Part shown: in pieces, positions 1 through 11,200 of the stretch
How the letters are laid out: every line of letters begins with the position of its first letter
How positions within the stretch are numbered: the first letter of the stretch is position 1
Assembly: GCF_009769385.1 (NCBI RefSeq)
Contig: NZ_ML775965.1
Location: 33,238-93,003 of the forward strand
Source of the DNA: Saccharothrix deserti
GTDB taxonomy: Bacteria > Actinomycetota > Actinomycetes > Mycobacteriales > Pseudonocardiaceae
Direction of reading: 5' to 3'
DNA length: 59,766 bases
The notes under the pieces: generated by a model
What the model was told of the DNA's origin: nothing
Databases searched by the model: none
What the model saw: the letters and a program-made list of their open reading frames with translations, nothing else
Program-made: the position numbers and the translations under genes

Positions 1-446
1 GCTGGTACTGCAAGCGCTCGGTGCCGGCACCGAGTACACCACCGTGCTGCCGAGCTTCAATTCACTCTTACCACTCCTCAAACGGGTGGGGCCCAGCGCA
101 CCGTTCTTCTCAGAGCCTGCGAAATCCGGAGTGCGGGCGCGAGGCGAGTGTTCGCCCAGCCGTAGAAAACGGGTTGACGGGCGCGAAAGTACAGGTCTAC
201 CCTCCAAACAGGTGAAGCGCTTCGACTCAACACGGCTGGTGGAGCACATCTGATTTCTGGGGACGAGAAGACAGTGCCGGTGTCCACGACGTTGCGACAT
301 TTTGCCATCAGCTCACTCTTGACGAAGTCGTATGCACAGCGGATTCGAATCAAACGCGACGATGGTGTCGCCTTGTCATTTCCGGAAACTGCGACGGCGA
401 TACCGCGCACCTGCATGACAGTAGTCGATGTCAATCGAATCAACAG
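1..446. other. Left edge, no confident gene
   Basis: One open frame enters from the left edge and stops at 251-253. Its first 20 or so codons have G/C-rich third positions, which suits the tail of an upstream gene, but codon bias is lost afterwards and I recognise no family. A second frame (GTG 274 to TGA 448-450, 58 codons) ends exactly at the ABC transporter start. It is Ser/Thr-rich near its C-terminus with one Cys, and its coding bias is weak. A TTGACG hexamer at about 318 may be a -35 element. Nothing here can be called firmly. Confidence 0.3.
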
Positions 447-458
447 GTGAGGGTTGAG

Positions 459-2298
459 ATGTACAACGCGCTCCGAGAGCGTGCCCTGTTGCTGCGCGTC
501 ATGGCCGGGGCGGGGCCCGGTCTGCTTCTGGTGATCGTCGTGGTGACCGTCGCCGCGAGCCTTATTCCCGCTGTCTCCGCTGTCGCGATGGCGATGTTGG
601 TGGGGCGGGTCGCGGACGGGCCCAACGCGGACTTCCTGGCCAGCGCGGCGGTTCCGCTGGTCGTGTTCGGCGCCGCGCTGCTGCTCGGGCACGCGTTGGA
701 GGTGGTGCAGGAGCCGTTGTTCTTCCTCGCCACCGCGCGGATCGACGGCGCACACCGGGCGGAGGTCGCCCGGCTCGCGGTGACGAGCCCCGCGTTCGCG
801 ACGCTGGAACGCGAGGACGTGCGGAACCTGGTGTGGAAGGCCAGAGCCGATCCTGGCAACTGGACGGAGAAAACACCGGCGGACGGCGCGTTGACCCAGC
901 TCAAGTTGCTGGCCCACGGTGTCAGCCTGGTGAGCCTGAGCGTGGTGCTGGTCGCGTTCTCGTGGTGGGTGTTGCCGTTGCTGCTCGTGGCCGTCGTGGC
1001 GCACACGATGATCGGTCGGCGCAACGCGATGCGGTGGTACGACAAGTGGCTGGGCGGCACCGACCAGGGCCGGCGCGCGGAGGTGTGGGCGGACGCGATC
1101 TTCGCCCCCGCGGAGGGCAAGGAACTGCGGGTCTTCGGCTTCGGCGGCTGGGCGGTCGAGCGGGTCACCGCCCACGTGCGGTCGATGTTCGAACCGGTGT
1201 GGGCTGTCGGTGTGGAGAACATGCGCGGGCAGTGGCGGAGGTTCCTCCTGGTGCTCCTGCCGCTGACGAATCGTCTACGTGATGGTCGCCCTGGCCGGCG
1301 CCGGAGGTGCCGTGTCGGCGGCCGTCGCGACCGCGGTCTTCGCCGCGGGCTCGGCGATGTTCGGGTACGCGGGTGCCGACAGCCGCGAGGTGAGGGGTGC
1401 TCTCGTCGTCCTGAAGGCACTGGAGCGGTTGCGCGAGGAGCTGCCGGGCACCCCGGCGCCCGCCGCGGCCCTCACGTCCCCGGCGAAGATCAGCGCGCTT
1501 CCGCTCGTGCGGTTCGAGGACGTCGGCTTCAGCTATCCCGGCAGCGAGCGGAAGGTGCTGGACGGGCTGGACCTGGAGATCCGGCCCGGTGAGCTGCTCG
1601 CCGTGGTGGGGCTCAACGGGGCGGGCAAGTCGACGTTGATCAAGCTGCTGGCCGGGCTCTACCCGCCGTCCTCCGGCCGGGTCACCGCAGACGGGACCGA
1701 CCTCGCCGATCTCGATCCCGCCGTGTGGCGCGAGCGCGTTTCGGTGGTGTTCCAGGACTTCGTGCGCTACCACCTGTCCGCCGCCGACAACGTGGCGCTG
1801 GGCAACGCCGCGGCACCACGTGATCAGGCCACCATCGAAGCGGCGGCCCGCGATTCGGGATTCACCGAGGTCCTCGACCGGCTGCCGGAGGGCTGGGCGA
1901 CGCCGCTGAGCCGGGAACGCGCCGGCGGGGCGGACCTGTCCGGAGGCCAGTGGCAGCAGCTCGTCCTCACCAGGGCCCTGTACGCGCTGCGGACCGGGGC
2001 GAAGGTACTGGTGCTCGACGAGCCCACCGCACATCTGGACGTCGGCACGGAGTTCGACGTCTTCCACCGGCTCGCCGCGCGTCACGGGGACGCGACGGTG
2101 GTGCTGATCTCGCACCGGCTTTCCACGGTGCGCCAGGCCGATCGCATCGTGCTGCTGCGCGACGGCCGCATCAGCGAGTCGGGCACCCACGACGAGCTGG
2201 TGGAGCTCGGCGGTGACTACGCCGAGCTCTTCGAGATCCAGGCCGACCGCTTCAAGCGCGGTTTCGACGACCGCGTCGAGGAGGGCGAACTGCTGTGA
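459..2298 (+). pseudogene. ABC exporter half-transporter (TMD-NBD), frameshifted
   Basis: An ABC exporter half-subunit with N-terminal membrane segments and a C-terminal ATPase. Walker A GLNGAGKST is near 1609-1635, the signature LSGGQWQQ near 1937-1960, and Walker B VLVLDEPTAHLD near 2007-2042. The start is ATG 459, preceded by GGTGAGG; GTG 447 is an alternative. The reading frame breaks at about 1266-1272: the upstream frame reads PLTN, while the sequence IVYVMVALAG continues in another frame. One extra base or two missing bases would explain it. The stop overlaps the start of the next ABC gene, so the two were probably a translationally coupled heterodimer. Such pairs export peptides or lipids, often next to modified-peptide genes, but the substrate cannot be told here. 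As sequenced the product would lose its ATPase. Confidence 0.85.
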
Positions 2299-4118
2299 GC
2301 ACGGAGAAGCCGGTTGCGGTGAAGCGGTACGTCCGGCTGTGGGCGGAGCTGCTCGCGCTCTCCTGGCGGCTGTACCCCGCGATGACCTCCGGCCTGCTGG
2401 CGGTCTACGCCGGACAGGCCGTCGTGGTCGCGGCGAGCGCACTGGCCCTGCGGATGGCGGTGAACGGTGTGATCGCGGCCGACACCACAGCCGCGGTCAT
2501 CGGCGCCGTGACCGCCGCGGCCGTGTTCGCGGCAGGCACCTACCTGAGCGATCTCAACGGAGGACTGTGGATCGTGCTCATCGAACGGGTCGGTCTCGTG
2601 CACGTGCAGCACCGGCTGCACGCGGACCTGGTCGGCCTGCCGGGCATGGACCACCTGGACCGGCCCGACGTCCTGGACCGGATCACCACGCTGCGCGGTG
2701 CCTCGTGGGAGCTGATGTTCGGCATGTGGGGCGCGGTGGCGGCGTGCTTCAACGTGATCAGGCTGGCGGTGCTGGTCACGCTGCTCGCCACGACGAACCC
2801 GTGGCTGATCGCCTTGCTGCCGTGCGCCGCCGCGCCGTTGTGGTGCGACCGCCGCGGGCAGCGCGCGGTCAACACCGCCGAGACCGAGACCGCGGAGAAC
2901 TTCCGGTTGCAGCGCCACCTGTTCCGTCTCGCGACCAAACCCGCCACGAGCAAGGAACTCCGCATCGCGGGCGCGGGCGACGAGGTCGTGGACCGCCAGG
3001 TGGCGGCGTGGAACGAGGTCTTCCGGGTGCGGCTGCGGGCCAGGGTGCGGGCGGCCGGCTGGAAGCTGGCCGGCTGGACGCTGTTCACGGCGGGCTTCGT
3101 GGCGGGCCTCGCCCTGGTGATCCGGCAGGCCACCACGGGCACGGGCACCGTCGGAGACATCGTCCTGGCCGTCACGGTCGCGCTCACCCTGCGGCAGTCC
3201 GTGCAGGACACCCTGCGCGACGTGAACAACTCGACGGCGAGCGGCCGCGTGATCGAGCCCTACCTGTGGCTGCGGGACCACGTGGCCGCCACGCGGGCGC
3301 AGCGCGGCACCCGGCCCGTTCCGGCGGCACTGCGGCGCGGGATCACTTTCGACCGGGTCGGCTTCACCTACCCCGGTGCCGATCGCCCGACCCTCACCGA
3401 CGTGAGCTGCCACCTGACGGCGGGCTCGGTGGTGGCGATCGTGGGGGAGTACGGCTCGGGCAAGACGACCCTGGTCAAGCTGCTGTGCAAGTTCTACTCG
3501 CCCGGCTCGGGCACGATCAGGGTCGACGACACGAACCTCGACGACCTGCCCGCCGACGAGTGGCGGAAGCGCACCAGCGCGGCCTTCCAGGACTTCGGGC
3601 GTTTCCAGACGACGTTCGCCACCACCGTCGGACTGGGCGACCTGCCGCACATCGACGACCGCGCACGCATCGGCGAGGCGGTGCGCGCCGCCGACGCGGA
3701 CGTCCTCCTCGGCCGCCTGCCGCACGGCCTCGACACCCAGCTGGGCCAGGACTTCGGCGGCGTCGAGCTGTCCGAAGGCCAGTGGCAGAAGACGGCCCTC
3801 GCCCGTTCCTCGATGCGCCCCGCGCCGCTGCTGTTCGTCCTCGACGAACCGACCGCGTCCCTGGACGCCCCCAGCGAGCACGCCATCTTCACCCGTTACA
3901 TGGCCCGCGCCCGCGAACTGGCGGCCAGAACCGGTGCGGTGACCGTCGTGGTGTCGCACCGGTTCTCCACCGTGGCCGACGCGGACCAGATCCTCGTGCT
4001 GGACCACGGCGAGCTCGTCCAGGCCGGTCGCCACGACGAACTGCTGGCCCGCGGCGGACGTTACGCCGACCTGTACCGCACGCAGGCCGAGGCCTACACG
4101 AGCAGCGAACAGAAGTGA
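2295..4118 (+). CDS. ABC exporter half-transporter (TMD-NBD)
   Basis: A 607-residue ABC transporter with a fused membrane domain (about residues 15-330) and ATPase (about 345-590). Walker A GEYGSGKTT is near residue 384, the signature LSEGQWQK near 492, Walker B LLFVLDEPTASLD near 512, and the H-loop is in VVVSHRFST. The GTG start at 2295 overlaps the stop of the preceding ABC gene (GTGA), a sign of translational coupling and of a heterodimeric exporter. The ATPase signature with Gln-Trp-Gln resembles exporters of the SapB/lanthipeptide type, which is family knowledge only. The gene is intact, but its likely partner is frameshifted, so the complex may not be functional. Confidence 0.9.
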   Translation: MSTEKPVAVKRYVRLWAELLALSWRLYPAMTSGLLAVYAGQAVVVAASALALRMAVNGVIAADTTAAVIGAVTAAAVFAAGTYLSDLNGGLWIVLIERVGLVHVQHRLHADLVGLPGMDHLDRPDVLDRITTLRGASWELMFGMWGAVAACFNVIRLAVLVTLLATTNPWLIALLPCAAAPLWCDRRGQRAVNTAETETAENFRLQRHLFRLATKPATSKELRIAGAGDEVVDRQVAAWNEVFRVRLRARVRAAGWKLAGWTLFTAGFVAGLALVIRQATTGTGTVGDIVLAVTVALTLRQSVQDTLRDVNNSTASGRVIEPYLWLRDHVAATRAQRGTRPVPAALRRGITFDRVGFTYPGADRPTLTDVSCHLTAGSVVAIVGEYGSGKTTLVKLLCKFYSPGSGTIRVDDTNLDDLPADEWRKRTSAAFQDFGRFQTTFATTVGLGDLPHIDDRARIGEAVRAADADVLLGRLPHGLDTQLGQDFGGVELSEGQWQKTALARSSMRPAPLLFVLDEPTASLDAPSEHAIFTRYMARARELAARTGAVTVVVSHRFSTVADADQILVLDHGELVQAGRHDELLARGGRYADLYRTQAEAYTSSEQK

Positions 4119-4120
4119 CA

Positions 4121-4476
4121 CTACGCCGGGAAGGACGCCACCCGCCTCATCCAGTCCGGCTCGAAGACCGCAACCCAGAACCGTTCCATGTAGTGGCCCT
4201 CTTCCGGGTTGCGGTGGGCGAGCCTCTCGAAGTGCTCGAGCAGCCGCCGGTAGAACGATCTCGGCCGGGCCGGCACGGCGTGCCGGTGCACCCCGAGGAT
4301 CGCGCCAGGGCAGAACGGGATGAAGGGTGGCGGTTCCTCGCCGAACATCCACCGATAAAACTCCCTGGCGTGAGCTCGGCGCGAAGCATGGTCCCGGACT
4401 CGAGTTCCCGCGCCCATTTGTCGCGGTGTGGCAGGCCCTCCCAGTCCCGAAACGGGATTTCCACACCGAAACCCGT
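4121..4476 (-). pseudogene. DUF3431-like protein, truncated and frameshifted
   Basis: The C-terminal third of a DUF3431-like protein (function unknown; in the family such proteins are around 200-300 residues). The last 80 residues contain EFYRWMFGEEPPPFIPFCPGAI and end in WMRRVASFPA, with the aromatic/Pro pattern I associate with the family. The preceding piece, GVEIPFRDWEGLPHRDKWA, is in a different frame, so there is a frameshift near 4370. Upstream the gene stops making sense where the transposase fragment begins near 4476. It lies three bases after the ABC gene on the opposite strand. The family assignment is from memory of the motif pattern and is moderately sure. Confidence 0.55.
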
Positions 4477-4477
4477 C

Positions 4478-4915
4478 ATGCCGCGCGACCGGGACGGGAA
4501 GTTCCCAGCGCTGTTCGATGCCGTCCTCGCCGACGCGGGCGTCCAGGTCGTCCTCACCGGTGTCCGGATACCGCGGATGAACGCGATCATGGAGCGCTGG
4601 ATCCGCAGTTGCCGCCGTGAACTCCTCGACCGAACGCTGATCTGGAACCAACGGCACCTGCTCCACGCCCTGCGCGAGTACGAGCACTTCTACAACACCC
4701 ACCGCCCCCACCAAGGCATCGCCAACGCCCGACCACTACACCCACTGCCACAACCGACCACCGACCAAGCAGCCGTCACCCGACTCGACATCCGTCGACG
4801 GCAACGACTGGGCGGCATCCTCAACGAGTACCACCACGCCGCCCGACCTGCACGGACAGCATTTTCGGCAAGCACAGGGCCGTGCAGGAATCCGTCCGGG
4901 AATTGCCGGCAATGA
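4478..4915 (+). pseudogene. DDE integrase-type transposase, C-terminal fragment
   Basis: The C-terminal part of an rve-type (IS481/IS3-like) transposase. The sequence runs from RDRDGKFPALFDAVLADAG through MNAIMERWIRSCRRELLDRT and EHFYNTHRPHQGI to NEYHHAA. The last catalytic Glu of the DDE triad lies in the MNAIMERW segment. The N-terminal helix-turn-helix and the first Asp are absent. The fragment interrupts the DUF3431 remnant on the other strand, so insertion and later deletion probably caused that truncation. I see no terminal inverted repeats. The open frame extends about 20 codons past the usual family ending. Confidence 0.8.
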
Positions 4916-5256
4916 GCCGTGCTCGTCGTTCCACCTCGCCTTTCCCTGCCGTGTCGTCAGCCGCTGTGCCACTCCTGTGCCGTCGACCGGGGAGGCGCCG
5001 GACAAGATCAGTGACGATCAAAGGTCGGGTCGGCTTGGCCGCAGTCCAGCGGTTCGCCACGTCGACGTGAGTACCGGCGGGCGTCTATGGCCGACTGCCG
5101 CGCTTGCCGGCGCTGCCGCGAGGAGAGCAGCCGACGTCATCACCGCAGCTGACAGAGGTTGCGGGTCTCATAGCCCGGTTCGTGTGGAGGCAGGCCGGGA
5201 CCGGTCCCCCGCGCCGTGGCCATTGTTCCCGGTACCTCCGGATGAAGGGGACGAAC
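4916..5256. other. Intergenic, upstream region of the RHS gene
   Basis: No gene is supported here. The stretch separates the transposase fragment from the YD-repeat gene and should hold its promoter. The only clear signal is an AAGGGG stretch about seven bases before ATG 5257, acting as ribosome binding site. Confidence 0.5.
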
Positions 5257-8200
5257 ATGGGGGCACTCTCCCGAGCAGGCCGCTTATCCGCGTTGTCCGT
5301 GCTCGTGGCGGCACTCGTCGCGCCGGTGCCACCGGCGTTCGCTCAGACGGCGCACACGCCCGCCCGCGTCGCCGCACCGCCGTCCGCGCGGTGCGCCACG
5401 CTCGGCGTGGTCGACGTGAAGAGACCGGTTCGCCACTCACCGCAACCCCGTGCCGTCGTGCGCGCGATGGCGGTGAACGCGGCGTACTCCGCGCCGGACA
5501 CACCGCGCCGGATGATCCCCGGCGACGAGTACGCGGTGCGGGTCACGCTCACCAACACCACCACGACCCCGTTCAGCGCCGCGCAGCACGCGTTGTCCTA
5601 CCACTGGACGCTGCCCGGCGGCACCGACGCTACGCCTGCCGATCGGCTGGAGACGAAACTCCCCGACCTCGCGCCCGGTGCGACGGTCACGGTGGACGCG
5701 AAGGTCAAGACACCGACGCTCGCCGACGTCGGCAACGAACGCGAGCAGTTCGTGCTGCGCTGGGATGTCCGGGACACCGCGACCAACCGGTGGCTCTCCG
5801 AGACGGCCGGTGTGCCGACGCTGGACCAGGACGTGCGGGTCGAGCGGCCCACGTCGGACCAGCTCGGGTTGGAGCAGTTCTACCAGTACGGCGGGGTCGG
5901 TACCGGCGCGGGTGGAAACCTGTCGGTGAACCAGTTCTCCGGCAACGCGGTGTGGGGTTACGACGCGCTGACCAACCCGAGCCGCGGTCTGGCGAGCTTC
6001 GTGCGGTTCACCTACAACAGCGCCGACACATCGGACTCCTACACCGGCACCGGCTGGTCGGTCACCGCGTCCACGCTGAACCGGCTGGGCACGCCGCTGG
6101 AGTTCAGCGGCACCGGCTGGGCCTCGACGGTGACGCTCGTCGACGGTGACGGCACGGGCCACTTCTTCGAGCTGAACAAGAACGGCAGCGACGACTCCGC
6201 GCACTGGACCTACGACAGCCCCGCGGGCGTCCACCTCTACCTGCGCCATCTGCCGAAGGAGGAGGACAGCCGCCGCTGGGTCTTCACGACGCCGGAGCGC
6301 ACGCACTTCTACTTCGACCACCAGGGCTACCACACGTCCACGGTGGAGAAGAACGGCAACACCATGACGTTCTCCTACGAGCAGGCGCTCGTGGGCGGGC
6401 GGAACGCCAAGGTGCTCACGCACGTCACCGACGCCACCGGCAGGCGCACCCTCACGTTGGACTACTACCAGCGCGACGACCCGTTCACCATCTTCCGCGG
6501 TGACCGGAAGGTCAGTGGAGCCAAGCTGGCCGAAGCGGCGGTCATCGACCAGCTCAAGTCCGTCACCGACGTCTCGGGCCGGGTCATCCACCTGACCTAC
6601 GGCGAGCACGGCGCGTTGCAGGAGGTCGTGGACGGCGTCGGGCGGCCCGAGGCCAAGACGTTCACGTTCTTCTACGACAGCACCACCGCGAACCTGATCC
6701 GGGTGGTCGACCCGCTGGGCCACTCGACCGGCGTCGAGTACTTCACCGACGACGCGGATCCCCTGCGCAAGGGCCACGTCCGCACCGTGAAGGACCGCCG
6801 GGGTGCCGCGATCGGGTTCGACTACGCCGATCCGGACGGCACGAAGGGCTCCGAGATCGACGCGAGCCTCACCGACGGCAACGGCCACACCTCCCGCGTG
6901 CTGATCGACGGGTTCGGGCGTCCAACTCGGCTCACGAACGCCAAGAAGCAGGCCACCACCCTGCACTGGGACGAGGACAACAACGTCATCCGCCTGGTGG
7001 AGAACAACGGCGCCACCACCAGTTGGGTGTATGACCAGAAGACCGGCTTCCCGCTGGAGATCCGCGATGCGGAGGCCAACAAGCAGAACTGGCCGCCGAC
7101 CAGGCTCACCTACCGGACCGCGATGGACGGTCACGTCGCCGACCTCACCGAGAAGGTGACGCCGGAGGGTCGCAAGTGGCTCTTCGTCCACGACGACAAC
7201 GGCAACCTGCTCTCGGTCACCGATCCCAAGGGCACTGCGACCGAGGACCCCAACGACTACACGTCGCGGTACTCGCACGACGAGTTCGGGCACCTGATCG
7301 ACCAGACGAACGCCAACGGGCACACCACGGTGTTCGGCGACTACGACCCCAACGGGTTCCCGCAGATCATCACCGACGCGCTGAACTGTGCGTCCCGGTT
7401 CCGCTACGACGACATCGGCAACGTCGTCTCCACGGTGGACGCGCGGGGCAAGACGAGCACCTTCACGTACGACATCTTCAAGCGTCCGCTGGACTCCAGG
7501 GAGCCGAAGGACCAGGCGGCCGGCGTCTACATCGTCACCCCGGGCCCGCGCTACGACGCGAACGACAACGTCGTGACCAGCACCGCCGCGAACGGCGCGG
7601 TCACCCGCGTCATGTACGACGAGATGGACCAGCAGGTCGCGGTGTACGCGCCCAAGGACACGCCGGACGGCCCGGAGAAGCTCACGACGTCCGTCTACGA
7701 CCCGGTCGGCAACCTCGTCAAGCAGACGCTGCCCAAGGGCATGCTGACGTCCGGGGACCCCAACGACTTCAGCTTCACCATGGCCTACGACGAACTCGGC
7801 CAGCTGATGCACGTCACCGACGTCAACGGCAACCGCACCAGCGCCGAGTACGACGACGTCGGCAACCTGGTGAAGGAGGTCGACGCCAGGAAGAACAAGA
7901 CGCCGGACGTCAACGACTCCACCACCCGGTACGTCTTCGACGCCAACCACCAGGTCGTGGAGACCGTCGACGCCGACCAGAACTCGACGAAGACCCGGTA
8001 CGACAAGGACGGCAACGTCGTCGCGAGCACCGACGAGGACGGCAACGAAACCCTCATCACGCTGGACGAACGGGGCAACCAGAAGGAAGTCCGATCACCG
8101 CACGACAACCCCGGCGGCACGATCCGCTACTTCACCACGCAGTACGAGTACGACCAGGTCGGCAACCTGACCCGGACGATCAACCCGCGTGGCGTCGACA

Positions 8201-11200
8201 CCCCGGACCAGCGCGACGACTTCGTCGCCGAGACCGTCTACGACGAGCTGAACCGCGCGCGCGAGGAGATCCTGCCCTACGACCCGGGCGACTCGGAGCA
8301 CAAGTCGCCGGTGAGCACGATCTACAGCTACGACGAGCTCGGCCGGGTCACCGAGGTCAGCGCACCGCCGTCGCGCGGGCAGTCCACCCGCAACGTCACC
8401 CGCCAGACCTACTTCGACAACGGCTGGGTGCGCACGTCCACCGACGCCTGGGACATCAAGACTTCCTACGACTACACGCCGACCGGACAGCAGTCGAACC
8501 GGACGGTGACGAGCGCGGGTGGGTCGTCGCACCGCGTGCAGACCTGGGAGTACTACCCGGACGGCAAGCTCAGGACACGGGCTGACGACGGTGTGCCGGT
8601 CGGTCAGGAAGTCGTGCTGGTGGACAACGCGAACACCGTCCGCACGCAGGCGACACCGGGTTGGCGCACGGCCGACTCCCCGCGTGGTTTCCAGGGCAGC
8701 CAGTACCGGACGACCGACAAGCGCAACGCGAACGAGAAGTTCGTGTGGAAGGCCGGAATCCCGACCGACGGCAACTACGAGGTCCTGGTCCGCTACCCCG
8801 AGGGCACCGCGACCGACGCGACCTACACCGTCGAGCACAACGGCGGCAGCAGCACGGTCAAGGTCGACCAGTCCAAGCGCGCGGGCGAGTGGGTCAGCCT
8901 CGGCAAGTTCGCGTTCGCCGCGGGGCAGACGCGCAACGTCACCTTGTCCGGTCAGGCCAACGGCACCGTGTCGGCCGACGCCGTGCAGCTGGTGCGGGAC
9001 AACAGTGCCGACGTGGACGACGAGAGGAAGGTCTTCAGCCACTTCTACGACGCCAACGACAACCTGGTGTCGTTGACCGACTCCTCGCCGGGCACGCCGG
9101 TCGACGAGTTCAAGGTGACCTACGACGGATTGGACCTCGCGACCAAGGTCGAGGAGCTCGCCGACGGGTCGGTCGAGGCCACCACCGAGTACCGCTACAA
9201 CGAGAACAACAACCTCACCTTCGCGAAGTTCGACGGCAAGTCCGCGTTCTACGAGTACAACGCGCGCGACCTCGTGTCCAAGGTGGTCAACAAGAAGAGC
9301 GACGGCGACTCGGGCCGCGAGACGACGTTCAGCTACACGAAGCGCGGGCACATCTCCCGCCAGGTGAAGGGCAACGGCAACACCGTCGACTTCACGTACT
9401 ACCTCGACGGCCTGGTGAAGCGGCAGACCGAGAAGAACTCGGGCGAGATCGTGCTCGACCACCAGTTGGAGTACGACTCGAACTCCAACCGCAGCCGCGA
9501 CAAGAGCAAGAAGCAGGACGCCGACGACCACGACAACTTCATCGACAACGACACCGAGTACACCTACGACCCGCGCGACCGCATCCGCAAGGTCGACAAG
9601 AACGGCGACGGCGACCGCACCGAGAACTACAAGCACGACGACAACGGCAACGTCTGGGACCAGGAGCTCGACGGCAAGGGGACGGAGTTCGAGTACGACC
9701 GCAACCGCCTGGTGTCGTCGGAGACCGATGACGAGGAGGAGGCGAACTACGACTACGACGCCTTCGGCAAGCTGAAGAAGGTCACCCAGTCCGGCGAGGA
9801 GTTGGAGCGCTACAAGTACGACGGCTTCGACCGCAAGATCGAGCACGCCAAGGACGACGGCGACAAGGTCACGACGTACACCTACGACCCGCTCGACCGC
9901 GAGCGCACCAAGGAGGAGGACGACGGCGAGACCACGGTCCTGCACTACCTCGGCCTGTCCGAGCAGGTGCTGACCGAGGAGGAGGACGGCGACCTCACCA
10001 AGAGCTACCAGTACTCGGCCGACGGCGAGATGCTGGGTCAGATCCACTACGACGACGGCGACGAGGACCAGGTCTACCTGAGCTTCAACGCCCACTCCGA
10101 CGTGGAGATGGTCACCGACTCCGACGGCGATGCCCAGTCCACTTACGGCTACACCGCTTACGGCAAGGACGACGTCAAGGACTTCACCGGGGAGGACAAG
10201 CCGGCCCCGCTGGTCCCGGACAAGGACGAGAAGAACTCGTACCGGTTCAACACGGCCAGGCACGACAAGGACAGCGGTACCTATGACATGGGTTTCCGCG
10301 ACTACGCGCCGGGTCTGAACCGCTTCCTGACGCTCGACCTGTACAACGGCGCGCTCAGCGACCTGGGCATGACCACGGACCCGTGGACGAACAACAGGTA
10401 CACCTTCGGTGCGGGCAACCCGCTGTCCCAGGTGGAGATCGACGGCCACGGCTGGTTCGACGAGGCCGGCAAGTGGATGTCCGACAACGCCTCGGCCATC
10501 GGCCACGCGGCGCTGGACGTGGCCGGCTTGGTCCCGGGCGTGGGTGAAGTCGCCGACCTCGCCAACGCCGCCTGGTACGCCGCCGAGGGCGACTACGCCA
10601 ACGCCGCCCTGTCCGCGGCCGCTGCCATCCCGTTCGCCGGCTGGGCCGCCACCGCCGTCAAGGCCGGCAAGTACGCCGTCAAGGGCGCCGACGCCGCACA
10701 GGGTGCGGGCAAGGCTGCGGAGGGCGCGGGCAAGGCTGCGGACACCACGGCCACCGCGAACACCGCCGCCAAGGCCGCCGACACCGGCGCCAACGGCGCC
10801 AAAACGGCACCCACTCCCAAACCATCGCCCAAGGTCGGCGGACCCTCCGCCGGTAAACCCGCCGGTGCCGGTGGAGGGAAGGCCGGCGGGACAGCCAGCA
10901 CCGGGCAGAAGCCGTCCGGCGGCGGTTCCGGCGGCGGGCAGGCCGCGAACGGCGGCGGGTCCAGTGCCACCAAGGGCACCAACGGCAACTCGAATTCCGG
11001 CGTTGGGCAGGGCGGTAATGCCTCGAAGGGAGGATGCAACAGCTTCACACCTGAGACGCCGGTCTTGATGGCCGATGGTTCTCGCCAGGCGATCAAAGAT
11101 ATCGGGACGGGCGACCTCGTCGTGGCGACCGACCCGGACACCGGAACGACCAGTGCGCGCAGAGTCTCGGCCCTGATCGTCGGCGATGGCGACAAGGACC

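Noticed and set aside
78..1175. Long minus-strand open frames over the ABC, RHS, GH44 and permease genes
   Set aside because: They are Arg/Pro/His-rich mirror frames of high-GC genes, with no ribosome site and no domain.
2295..4118. A full lanthipeptide cluster of the ramCSAB type
   Set aside because: Only the exporter pair is present in the window; no LanKC-type enzyme or Cys-rich precursor is visible.
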